NCBI GenBank assembly: GCA_050013795.1
Contig: JBEKEO010000001.1
Span: 1 to 58,670 of the forward strand
Reading direction: 5' to 3'
Source: CAWHOW01 sp050013795
GTDB taxonomy: Bacteria > Bacteroidota > Bacteroidia > Bacteroidales > CG2-30-32-10
DNA length: 58,670 nucleotides
In this document: positions 27,701 through 34,447 of the stretch, in pieces
How the letters are laid out: the number at the start of each line of letters is the position of its first letter
How positions within the stretch are numbered: position 1 is the first letter of the stretch
Made by a program: the position numbers and the translations under genes
Notes under the pieces: model-generated
What the model was told of the DNA's origin: nothing
Database searches by the model: none
Seen by the model: only the letters and a program-made list of their open reading frames with translations

Positions 27701-28392
27701 AAAATGAAGAGATCATATTACAGCGGGATGAAATTGATTTACAAAAAAAGAAATCCGATGAATTGCTTCTGAATATATTGCCTTCCGAAACGGCTGAAGA
27801 ATTAAAAAAGTATGGTCGCAGCAATGCAAAACCGTATGATGTAGTATCTGTATTATTCACCGATTTTGAAGGGTTTTCCAAGATTGCCGAAAAGTTTTCA
27901 GCGGAAAAGTTGGTAACAGAACTAAGCATTTGTTTCGAAGCATTTGATAAACTAATGGAGAAATATAATGTTGAAAAAATTAAAACTATAGGCGATTCAT
28001 ACATGTGCGCAGGGGGTATTCCTGTTCCCAATACCACTAACCCCGTAGATGTGGTTAAGTGCGGGCTTGAGATACAGCAGTTCATGGAAACATACAAAGA
28101 AGAAAGAATAAAAAAGAATGAACCCTACTTCGAACTTCGCATTGGTATTCATACAGGCCCTATAGTTGCCGGTATTGTGGGCCTGAAGAAATTCTCTTAC
28201 GACATCTGGGGCGATACAGTGAATATTGCATCACGCATGGAATCGTCGGGAGAAGTTGGAAAAGTGAATATCTCGGGTACCACTTATGAACTTGTAAAAG
28301 ATATTTTCGTTTGTACATATCGTGGAAAAGTTCAGGCAAAAAATAAAGGTGAAATTGATATGTATTTTGTGGAAAAGATTATTACGAAATAA
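24757..28392 (+). CDS. Beta-propeller sensor adenylate cyclase (Reg_prop - Y_Y_Y - TM - class III cyclase)
   Basis: 1211 aa from the ATG (a TTG at 24754 directly precedes it). The N-terminus is hydrophobic with a lipobox-like LFTSC. Residues about 140-620 hold twelve near-identical 42-aa propeller repeats (core GNLWFGTxGGGVSxYxGKSF). More propeller strands follow, then a Y_Y_Y domain (about 850-935), one membrane helix (about 936-958), a coiled coil (about 965-1010) and a class III nucleotide cyclase domain (about 1025-1205). The catalytic set is complete: metal aspartates D1036 (LFTDFEGFS) and D1080 (GDSYM), adenine-selecting K1076 and D1149, and N1156/R1160. This is the extracellular sensor layout of Bacteroidota hybrid two-component systems, but the output is cAMP rather than a histidine kinase. 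The ligand is unknown, possibly a glycan. Monocistronic. Confidence 0.92.
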   Translation: MHSNPFSTRLTISLIVLFLILFTSCKHKQCDEKKQQVKSDKTTANPKSQILPPVTVLLDTCPMPNIISVPKVNGGSYIKPSQNRVKQTELKPPITTSLPIVTRTLDGAEMPDQSAAGLGFFTTYTTENGLALDAVYCSYMDHFGNLWFGTAGGGVSRFDGKSFTNFTTSQGLANNIVLSITEDKMGNLWFGTKGGGVSCYNGKSFTNYTTLQGLANNLVSSIKEDKAGNIWFGTYGGGASRYDGKSFTNYDTSQGMANNEVLSITEDRTGNLWFGTAGGGISRYNGKSFMNFTTLQGLANNIVRSIIEDKMGNLWFGTNGGGVSCYDGKSFKNYTVSQGIANNEVLSIAEDKTGNLWFGTNGSGVSCYNGKSFTNYSTLQGLANNVVRSITNDKMGNLWLGTEGGGINRYDGKSFTNYTVSQGLSNIVILSVAEDRAGNLWLGSDGGGVSCFNGKSFINFTTSQGLASNSVWSIMEDRTGNLWFGTDGGGLSCYDGKSFTNFTTLQGLANNRVLCITKDKIGNLWFGTYGGGVSRFNGKSFTNFTTLQGLANNEVLCVCEDKTGKMWFGTAGSGVSCFDGESFTNFTTSQGLTNNLVVSIMEDKTGNLWFGTDGGITVLLHKYVQQWQKYFMSSYSLKEQDTKSNNLKKSQDDSLLPDIFFNITSKNGLPDNFVTQIAQTKEGTIYAGTNFGICELIPTPDGKYKVGSVYNSATGYPVKDVNEGQNTMFIDSKGVFWIATGSDKTGLVRFDYKAIHKNSTPPTVVIQSIRVNEENICWYDMKLNSKEDKATGKPATVNVGSSDSIILSQQEIMTFGMALSQEIRDSIRKKFAGIRFDSITSFYPLPINLVLPYEHNNITFEFNAIEPGRHFSVRYQYILEGYNKEWSPVTEKTSATFGNIYDGTYTFKLKACNPDGIWSNPITYTFKVLPPWYRTWWMYSIYIIVIISVLFLVYRWRVASLRRRQKELVQEVRKVTAEIRKQNEEIILQRDEIDLQKKKSDELLLNILPSETAEELKKYGRSNAKPYDVVSVLFTDFEGFSKIAEKFSAEKLVTELSICFEAFDKLMEKYNVEKIKTIGDSYMCAGGIPVPNTTNPVDVVKCGLEIQQFMETYKEERIKKNEPYFELRIGIHTGPIVAGIVGLKKFSYDIWGDTVNIASRMESSGEVGKVNISGTTYELVKDIFVCTYRGKVQAKNKGEIDMYFVEKIITK
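25187..26601 (+). repeat. Twelve 126-bp coding repeats in the cyclase propeller
   Basis: Twelve tandem copies of a 126-bp (42-aa) unit, starting at successive GGAAA(C/T)CTxTGGTTTGGTAC-like sites. The nucleotide identity between units is high, beyond what the protein motif needs. This points to recent unequal recombination or gene conversion and makes copy number likely to vary among strains. Confidence 0.85.
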
Positions 28393-28428
28393 TAGTAAAC
28401 AGATACATTAAACAAATTGAATAAATGT

Positions 28429-28436
28429 TATTTTTG
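28429..28436 (+). promoter_or_regulatory. -7 box for the PepSY-like lipoprotein gene
   Basis: TATTTTTG matches TAnnTTTG. The transcript should start near 28443, which supports the ATG at 28509 rather than the in-frame start at 28425. Confidence 0.6.
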
Positions 28437-28508
28437 TGCCTGTTTGAACATAACAAATTTAGGAAAGGCGGAGCAGAGAATAAATTGACAATCAAGAATG
28501 CAATTAAC

Positions 28509-29033
28509 ATGAAATATTTTTTTGTTCTGGCAGTTAGCACCTTTATTTTAAGCTCATGCACTTATATCAAAGATATGCAAGTTGTGTGCAGGAATAAGAA
28601 TGGGATAACTGCTATTAACACATCAGGCGTTCCGGCACTGGTATTGCAGTCGTTCAAAGATACATATCCTTCTGTTTCAAATGAAAAATGGTTTGAACTC
28701 AACAGCCATACCTTTGCTTCTATTCAAAAAAAAGAAATGCATTTATTTGATAGTGATGGCAAAAAGTTCCAGGATGTTAAAACCGATACTATTCCCTATG
28801 GTGTTTTAAAATTGTTCACTGCAAAATATCCCGGCATTTTATACAGGAGGTGTTACAAAATTGCAAGATACTCTTTTGCCGTTCTTTTCGATAAAGATAA
28901 TAGCCCTAACCTTATATTTTATCATTACCGTAGCACGGGTATTGACGAAGAACACGACTACGGGGATAGTCCTGATGTTAACATGGACAACCAGGACCTC
29001 TGGTGGGATAACGACAAGGTTGACGAAAAGTAA
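28509..29033 (+). CDS. Lipoprotein with PepSY-like fold
   Basis: 174 aa from the ATG at 28509, which places a clean lipoprotein signal (MKYFFVLAVSTFILSSC) at the N-terminus. The mature part contains VPALVLQSFKDTYPSVSNEKWFEL and later PYGVLKLFTAKYPGILYRRCYKI, two copies of the helix-then-strand pattern of PepSY-like (DUF2874-type) proteins of Bacteroidota. The C-terminus is acidic (DYGDSPDVNMDNQDLWWDNDK). Function unknown. It follows the cyclase on the same strand but has its own promoter. Confidence 0.65.
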   Translation: MKYFFVLAVSTFILSSCTYIKDMQVVCRNKNGITAINTSGVPALVLQSFKDTYPSVSNEKWFELNSHTFASIQKKEMHLFDSDGKKFQDVKTDTIPYGVLKLFTAKYPGILYRRCYKIARYSFAVLFDKDNSPNLIFYHYRSTGIDEEHDYGDSPDVNMDNQDLWWDNDKVDEK

Positions 29034-29093
29034 TATTAATCGAATTCTCGCATAATTCTATTATCACTTTTGCATAAGCAAAAGCATCTTATT

Positions 29094-29540
29094 CTAAGAA
29101 GAATGCGGATAAATATCCATATCAAATATCTTAGAAATCTTAGTTTCATTAAATCCCAGTCGAAGGTAAAATTCGTGTGTTCTTGTTCTGGTAACGTTGC
29201 ATCTGACGCGTAGTTTATTAATACGTTTCCCTTTGCACCAGGATTTGACTTCATCCACCAGCTGTGCGCCAATGCCTTGCCCGCGATAACGTTCATCAAC
29301 CACCAAACCGCTTATCTCATAAAATGGCGACGATTCAATACGTGCAGATAGCATAACATGTATCCATCCTATTATTTCATTATTATGGACAGCGACAAAA
29401 CCACGATTATCAGGAAATTCTTTTAGCAGCAGCATGCGTTTGTTTGTTTCTTCTTCTGTAGAAGGATAACCAAACTGACCTGAAAGCTTTGCCACGCTTC
29501 CTGCATCTTCAACCCTCATTTCCCTGATGTTTATTTCCAT
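29094..29540 (-). CDS. GNAT family N-acetyltransferase
   Basis: 148 aa. Single GNAT domain: EINIREMRVEDAGSVAKLSG at the start, VHNNEIIGWIHVML, the acetyl-CoA-binding motif A LVVDERYRGQGIGAQLVDEV (R-x-x-G-x-G), and NVTRTRTHEFYLRLGF near the end. It transfers an acetyl group from acetyl-CoA to an unidentified amine. Cytoplasmic. The start ATG at 29540 gives the expected first strand. Confidence 0.9.
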   Translation of the reverse strand: MEINIREMRVEDAGSVAKLSGQFGYPSTEEETNKRMLLLKEFPDNRGFVAVHNNEIIGWIHVMLSARIESSPFYEISGLVVDERYRGQGIGAQLVDEVKSWCKGKRINKLRVRCNVTRTRTHEFYLRLGFNETKISKIFDMDIYPHSS

Positions 29541-29571
29541 TATAAAAAAAATATTCTTTTAAAACATTTAT

Positions 29572-29672
29572 TTACTCTTTCACAAACTTCCTCACAGTAT
29601 AGTCGGGAGTTATGAGTTGGGAGTCGGGAGATTCTTGTTTTACTCCTAACTCCGTACTCCTGACTCACTACT
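29572..29672 (-). pseudogene. T9SS C-terminal tail remnant and inverted repeat
   Basis: Read on the minus strand, 29572-29622 encodes ...QLITPDYTVRKFVKE-stop, a T9SS-domain tail without a gene body. It parallels the real end of the YVTN gene (GVRKFVKE) just upstream of it and another remnant at 30943. The stretch 29603-29672 is an imperfect inverted repeat built of GGGAGT/ACTCC blocks and could fold as a hairpin after the YVTN gene. Confidence 0.55.
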
Positions 29673-30903
29673 CCTTCACAAACTTCCTCACCCCTACTCC
29701 ATTTTCTGTTTTCATTTCCACTATATATACTCCAATTGGAAATGCTGAAACATCTATGTTTGTTTTATTGCCTGTTGTTGCAAGGGTTTTTATTAGTTGG
29801 CCTTGGATGTTTGTTATTTCTATTAGTGCCGCTTGCCTACTGCCACTGCCTACTTCTTCTTGTGGGCTTTCTATTGTTAAATTTTCGGTGGCAGGGTTAG
29901 GATAAACAGAAACGCTTTCTGAAACTATATTCAGCGAAGCAATACCGATTGGTTGATATGTGGAAATAAAATTACCAAATGAAGCCGGATCATAACCAAC
30001 TGCAATAGTATCCGAAATGATATTGGTAGTTGCGTTTATTACATATACGTTATTATCGCCACTATTCACAACATATATATTGCTTCCGTCGGGGCTTAAA
30101 GATACACCTCCGGGATTATTACCAACTAAAATTGTATCCAAAACAGTATTGGTGGCTGTGGTTATCACATTTACTGTATTATCGCCAGCATTCGAAACAT
30201 ATATGGTACTTCCATCAGGGCTCACAGTTATACCCCAGGGATATGAACCAACTGCAATTGTGGCTGAAACAGTATTGCCGGAGCTGTTTATCACACTTAT
30301 TGTATTATCTTCATAATTCGTAACATATACTTTGCTCCCGTCGGGACTTACAGTTAAACCGGCAGGTTCGGTACCAACCGTAATTGTAGCCGAAACAGTA
30401 TTGCTAGAGGCGTTTATTACACTTACTGTATTATCCTGTTCGTTCGCAACATATACTTTGTTTCCGTCGGGGCTGACAGCTGTTCCCATTGGCATAGAGC
30501 CAACCGTAATTGTAGCCGAAACAGTATTGGTAGCCGTGCTTATCACACTTATTGTGTTGGTGCCACTATTCGCGACATATACTTTGCTTCCGCCGGGATT
30601 TACAGCTATACCTATAGGAGCAGCACCAACAGTAATTGTAGCCATAACAGTATCCGCAGCGGTGTTTATTACACTTGCCGTACCGTCGCCTTCATTCGTG
30701 ACATATACTTTTTTCCCGTCGGAACTGACAGATACGCCCCAGGGCTCAGTACCAACAGTAATTGTAGCCGAAACAGTATCGGCAGCAATATTAATAACAG
30801 ATACGTTGTTATTGGCCCAATTTGTTATATAGGCAGTTTGTGCATTTGCGCTCAAGCCAATAATGGCGAACATGATTGCTAATAATGTAGTTTTTGTTTT
30901 CAT
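29668..30903 (-). CDS. T9SS-exported YVTN beta-propeller protein
   Basis: 411 aa. Signal peptide MKTKTTLLAIMFAIIGLSANAQ. Residues about 22-315 are seven or so 42-aa repeats with the core SPDGSKVYVTNxxDNTxSVIN and TVSATITVG, the YVTN propeller signature. The C-terminal domain (about 325-411) has VYPNPATENLTIES, IEITNIQGQLIKTLATTG, GVYIVEMKTENG and ends RKFVKE, a T9SS type A sorting signal. Probably a secreted or surface protein of unknown binding partner. A paralogue lies at 48947-50197. It is flanked on both sides by non-coding copies of the T9SS tail. Confidence 0.88.
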   Translation of the reverse strand: MKTKTTLLAIMFAIIGLSANAQTAYITNWANNNVSVINIAADTVSATITVGTEPWGVSVSSDGKKVYVTNEGDGTASVINTAADTVMATITVGAAPIGIAVNPGGSKVYVANSGTNTISVISTATNTVSATITVGSMPMGTAVSPDGNKVYVANEQDNTVSVINASSNTVSATITVGTEPAGLTVSPDGSKVYVTNYEDNTISVINSSGNTVSATIAVGSYPWGITVSPDGSTIYVSNAGDNTVNVITTATNTVLDTILVGNNPGGVSLSPDGSNIYVVNSGDNNVYVINATTNIISDTIAVGYDPASFGNFISTYQPIGIASLNIVSESVSVYPNPATENLTIESPQEEVGSGSRQAALIEITNIQGQLIKTLATTGNKTNIDVSAFPIGVYIVEMKTENGVGVRKFVKE

Positions 30904-30942
30904 GTTTTTAATTGTTTAATGGTTAAATTATTTAATTGTTCT

Positions 30943-31002
30943 TTATTCCTTCACAAACTTCTTCACAGTATTGCCGGGAGTTATGAGTTGGGAGATTCTT
31001 AT
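30943..31002 (-). pseudogene. T9SS C-terminal tail remnant upstream of the YVTN gene
   Basis: On the minus strand it encodes IRISQLITPGNTVKKFVKE-stop with no gene body, closely matching the remnant at 29572 (QLITPDYTVRKFVKE). It is probably left from duplication and loss of T9SS-domain genes. Confidence 0.55.
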
Positions 31003-31142
31003 TTAATTCATTGATTGCCGCTGCTTACTGTAAAATGTGTTCTTTTATCCCGTTAGTTTAATCTGCAAAGTTACTGCAAAACATGTGATAATTCAAGAGT
31101 TGGATTTTACTGAGGTGTTTTGTTTAACCGTGAGTTATTTCA

Positions 31143-31232
31143 GATACTCCTATTGCTGAATTGGGATTGAAGAAAAATAAAGTTGAAGAATTTCGAATGC
31201 TGTATTTAACAGATGATGGAGATGAAATCTAA
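31143..31232 (+). pseudogene. Possible 3' remnant of an unknown gene
   Basis: A 29-codon frame, DTPIAELGLKKNKVEEFRML followed by YLTDDGDEI and a stop, reads like the end of a real protein but has no start; a stop lies a few codons upstream. I do not recognise the family. It sits in the 430-bp gap between the YVTN gene and the sce7726 operon and may mark a past rearrangement at the island edge. Confidence 0.3.
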
Positions 31233-31285
31233 ACCAAACGGTGTTGAGTTATTAAATACCTACTGTTAGTTTTATTTTAAATTGA

Positions 31286-31318
31286 TTTGTTCGGTATAAT
31301 TTAATTTTATTAAATTTG
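31286..31318 (+). promoter_or_regulatory. Promoter of the sce7726-sce7725-RES operon
   Basis: TTTG (31286-31289), a 21-nt spacer, then TAAATTTG (31311-31318): a full Bacteroidota promoter. Predicted transcription start is near 31325, only about 10 nt before the TTG start codon at 31335. Confidence 0.6.
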
Positions 31319-31334
31319 TTTTAAATTAACTGTC

Positions 31335-32213
31335 TTGGCTACTGCAACAATAAATATTAACCTTCTAAGAAGCTACGCTAATATTCTTTCTAATTCTACA
31401 TTTGAAAAGGTTGTACGCAAGAAAGATCATAAATATATTGATTATAAATTAAAGAAATATGATAAATCACTAATAAATAAGAGACCGCTTACATACAAAG
31501 AATACTTTCATCATGTACACCACACATTAAAAAACCATTACAGGAACGAATATTATTACAAGAACCTTATAATCGAAAAAATTCTTTTAGGTGAATATAA
31601 CTTAAAATCAACGACAGCAATAAATGAATTTCGAATTAACAAATCTATAGCTGATCTAGTTTTAATTAACGGGTCAAGCAAGGTATTTGAAATAAAAACT
31701 GAGTTAGATAAGCCTGACAGAATATTAAATCAAATTAATGACTATAAAAAAATCTTTAAGGAAATTTTTATTGTTACCCACTATTCTTTGAAAGAAAAAT
31801 ATCTGAATATAGTAGATAACAGCATAGGATTAATAATTCTGACGGCTGATAGTAAACTAAAAACAATCCGAGAGCCAAAGAAAAACAAAGTGTTTGATCA
31901 CACTTGTATTATGAAAAGTTTAAGGAAATCCGAATATACAAGTATTATTAAATCATATTATGGATATTTACCTGACTGCACTGATTTCCGATATTTCAAG
32001 ACTTGTATGAACCTATTCATGCAAATCCCATCTGAAAGAATTCACGATTTAGTGATATATGAATTGAAGAAAAGAACGGTTAAAGAAAAAGAAATTTTAT
32101 CATCCAAAATTGTTCCAGGCGAATTAAAACATATTTGTTTATGTCTTGATTTTAACAAACCTGAATATTCATATTTTGAAAAGTTTCTAAACAAAAAAAT
32201 CAAAATAAATTAA
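31335..32213 (+). CDS. sce7726-family protein, predicted PD-(D/E)XK nuclease
   Basis: 292 aa, starting at TTG because no in-frame ATG occurs before residue about 195. The N-terminal 90 residues are basic. A PD-(D/E)XK nuclease core follows: Glu98 in NEFRINKSIADLVL, Asp107, and Glu119-Ile-Lys121 in KVFEIKTELDKPDRILNQI, then KEIFIVTHYSLKEKYL. This is the signature of the sce7726 family. The C-terminal half (about 190-292) is helical and Lys-rich. Nuclease activity is predicted from the intact catalytic residues, not proven. It is the first gene of a three-gene operon (1 bp to sce7725). The composition appears more AT-rich than the flanking genes, which fits horizontal acquisition. Confidence 0.8.
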   Translation: MATATININLLRSYANILSNSTFEKVVRKKDHKYIDYKLKKYDKSLINKRPLTYKEYFHHVHHTLKNHYRNEYYYKNLIIEKILLGEYNLKSTTAINEFRINKSIADLVLINGSSKVFEIKTELDKPDRILNQINDYKKIFKEIFIVTHYSLKEKYLNIVDNSIGLIILTADSKLKTIREPKKNKVFDHTCIMKSLRKSEYTSIIKSYYGYLPDCTDFRYFKTCMNLFMQIPSERIHDLVIYELKKRTVKEKEILSSKIVPGELKHICLCLDFNKPEYSYFEKFLNKKIKIN

Positions 32214-32214
32214 T

Positions 32215-33150
32215 ATGTACTTTCCATATCTTCGTGGTAAACAGTTTGAACTGATAGCCCTACGGGAAATTTGTGATTTTATTGACAATGATGAAATAAT
32301 ATCACCAATTATTGAACCAGTTAAGGAAACTACGGTCACCTTAAAAAAGACCTTAGAATGTATGATTGAAAATGAAATGAATTTTAATCTAATTATCAAT
32401 CCACAGGTAGGAGATATCAAAAGTCCTGATGATATTCTGGAAATAATTGAAGAAGTTATTAATGATTACGAAAATTATCAGCCTACTTTTATTATTAATG
32501 GCAAATCAAATTATGATTATATTTTAAATATTATTGCCGAAAACGAATTTGAGAATATTTCAATTATTTGTTATGAAATTCCTAATAATGAAAATGATTT
32601 TTTTGATTTTATAAAGAAAATTGACATTAAATATATTATTATTAGTGAAGAGATCAATAGTAAAAGATTTTTACGGGAAATCAAAAAATTAGATGTGGAT
32701 AAGATTACATTATCTGATCAGTTTAATGTTCAGAGAAAAAATGCTGATTATCAAGAAAACGATGATGAATTTTTTAGTGATGAGCATCTTTTTTATGAAG
32801 AAGAAGGGTTTGTTGGGTTCTCAGATTACCTTACAATAGGAAAAGAATATACAGATGCTGGTTTCCTTCCATATGCTGTAGTTATACATCTTACCTATGT
32901 TAATTCTAAAGAAGAAATATGGGTAAGACATTTTGTATCCGATAGTAATGATGACACTACTGATGTCGCAGGAAAATTTAGTGAAGCATTAGAGAAACTT
33001 ATTGAATTTATTGAAGAAGAAGACATTCATACAATAGCATGTGAGGAATTTCGCGAATTACATGACCAAGAATCATATTCTGGATTAGGTAGTCTGAAAA
33101 AATTATCAATAATGCACCATATTGAATTGATGTATGACTTTCTAAATTAA
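32215..33150 (+). CDS. sce7725-family protein
   Basis: 311 aa. The start MYFPYLRGKQFELIALRE is the hallmark of the sce7725 family, which is typically encoded next to sce7726; both names come from neighbouring Sorangium cellulosum genes. Strand-helix periodicity (IISPIIEPVKET, FNLIINPQVGD, YQPTFIINGKSNYDYI, ISIICYEIP, IKYIIISEEIN) suggests an alpha/beta barrel, as in phage 'beta protein' relatives. The C-terminal third includes FVGFSDYLTIGKEYTDAGF and AVVIHLTYV, also family-like. No catalytic motif is evident to me. The ATG lies 1 bp after the sce7726 stop, and the RES gene follows after 8 bp. Role unknown; perhaps target recognition or regulation of the nuclease. Confidence 0.82.
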   Translation: MYFPYLRGKQFELIALREICDFIDNDEIISPIIEPVKETTVTLKKTLECMIENEMNFNLIINPQVGDIKSPDDILEIIEEVINDYENYQPTFIINGKSNYDYILNIIAENEFENISIICYEIPNNENDFFDFIKKIDIKYIIISEEINSKRFLREIKKLDVDKITLSDQFNVQRKNADYQENDDEFFSDEHLFYEEEGFVGFSDYLTIGKEYTDAGFLPYAVVIHLTYVNSKEEIWVRHFVSDSNDDTTDVAGKFSEALEKLIEFIEEEDIHTIACEEFRELHDQESYSGLGSLKKLSIMHHIELMYDFLN

Positions 33151-33158
33151 TTCTACTT

Positions 33159-34175
33159 ATGAGATGCTGTCCTGAATGTTTCAGGGATAATGAAGTCAAA
33201 GCATTATTCCGCGGTATAAAAACCACAAATGATTGTGATTATTGTGGCAGGAAGGCAATGCCTACATTAGAAACAGTTGAACTTGAAGAGACTTTCAAAC
33301 CATTGCTTAACATTTATGAAGTTAATAAAACATCCGCTATCCTATTATCAGAAAAGATTCAATTAGATTGGAATATATTCAATCTTACAGATGATATTAT
33401 TCAAAAATTCTTTAAAGATATTTTTCCTCATGCAACTATTGGAACTCCTGATATTTTAGTTAGAGGTGTTATTAATAAAGGGGAATTAAGTGGATCCTCT
33501 TCGCTATTATTATCTCAATGGAATTCATTTAAAGATGAGATAAAAAACCATAATAGATTTTTTGTCAAAAACAGTATAGATTTTGACTTTATTGAAGAAA
33601 TTATTATTGATCTTGCTCACGAATACCATGCTGGAAAAACACAATTTTTCAGGGGTCGTATATCTACAAATAAAGGGTGGGATATGAAAGATTTAAACAA
33701 ACCACCTGCTGATAAATCATCAGCCGGCAGGGCGAATCCTGTTGGAATTCCGTATTTATATGTGTCTCTGGACGAAGAAACTACATTATATGAAACGAGG
33801 GCTACATATCTTGATTTTGTTACAATTGGAACATTTGAATTAGTTGAAGACATAAAAATTGTTCGGTTCAGATCAATTCATGAAATGAGTCCATTTGTAA
33901 TGAATAATCTTGAAAAATATTCCGAATACCAAGGGTTTTTAGTTCAACTTGAAAAAGAATTATCAGAACCTTTACGCAGGTATGATTCAGAATTAGATTA
34001 TTTGCCAACTCAATATTTATGTGAATTTGTAAAGTCACAAGGATATGATGGGGTTGAATATGGTAGTGCAATGAATAAAGGAGGAATAAATTTAGCAATA
34101 TTTAATGACAATAAGTTAAAATGTGTCAGTAAAAAAGTTATAGAAATTAAAAATATAATTATTGATTATTGTTAA
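33159..34175 (+). CDS. Zinc-ribbon RES-domain protein, predicted NAD+-consuming enzyme
   Basis: 338 aa. An N-terminal zinc ribbon (Cys4-x2-Cys7 and Cys26-x2-Cys29, RCCPECFRD...CDYCGRK) is followed by a helical region (about 40-155) and a RES domain (about 160-330). RES active-site candidates are visible: Arg165/Arg167 in FFRGRIS, Tyr199/Tyr201 in GIPYLYVSLDEETTLYETR with Glu212, and Ser303 in GYDGVEYGSAMNKGG. RES proteins such as MbcT are NAD+ phosphorylases or glycohydrolases that can stop growth. There is no Xre/MbcA-type antitoxin beside it, so it is not a standard RES-Xre pair. It closes the three-gene operon, 8 bp after sce7725. Activity is inferred. Confidence 0.82.
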   Translation: MRCCPECFRDNEVKALFRGIKTTNDCDYCGRKAMPTLETVELEETFKPLLNIYEVNKTSAILLSEKIQLDWNIFNLTDDIIQKFFKDIFPHATIGTPDILVRGVINKGELSGSSSLLLSQWNSFKDEIKNHNRFFVKNSIDFDFIEEIIIDLAHEYHAGKTQFFRGRISTNKGWDMKDLNKPPADKSSAGRANPVGIPYLYVSLDEETTLYETRATYLDFVTIGTFELVEDIKIVRFRSIHEMSPFVMNNLEKYSEYQGFLVQLEKELSEPLRRYDSELDYLPTQYLCEFVKSQGYDGVEYGSAMNKGGINLAIFNDNKLKCVSKKVIEIKNIIIDYC

Positions 34176-34351
34176 AAAATAATTGTGAATTATAGTAATT
34201 TTTATTTGTAACCAAAATTTCCTCTATTCCGGTCACCATTATTTCCTTAACCCCTAATCCTTTTTTGCATTGCTTTTTTAAGCAATTATTGTGTTTTCAC
34301 ATCATGGTAAAGATTGTAACCCTTCCCTGCAATTTCCATAGCAAAAGCATA

Positions 34352-34382
34352 AAAAAGCCCCGCCATTTAAGGCAGAGCTTTC
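34352..34382 (-). terminator. Imperfect terminator for the 34448-35188 gene
   Basis: AAAGCCCCGCC (34355-34365) pairs with GGCAGAGCTTT (34372-34382) with two mismatches around ATTTAA. An A-run at 34352-34357 gives a U-tract on the minus strand, 66 bp beyond the stop. Confidence 0.55.
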
Positions 34383-34447
34383 AGCCATGAAACCAACAAT
34401 TAACCACTACTGCACTTCCGCCTGCATTAGTATATCGTTATGCGCCT

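Noticed and set aside
30017..30832. Long plus-strand open frames opposite the YVTN gene (also 49096-49480 on the minus strand opposite its paralogue)
   Set aside because: Shadows of the repetitive coding strand. The real strand has a signal peptide, YVTN motifs and a T9SS domain.
33159..34175. Standard RES-Xre toxin-antitoxin pair
   Set aside because: No Xre/MbcA-type antitoxin gene is adjacent. The neighbours are sce7725 and sce7726, and the protein has an N-terminal zinc ribbon and helical region not found in simple RES toxins.
31000..34400. Complete transposon or integrase-borne island around the sce7726 operon
   Set aside because: No transposase, integrase, terminal inverted repeats or target-site duplication found. 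Only remnants and an AT-rich composition suggest transfer.
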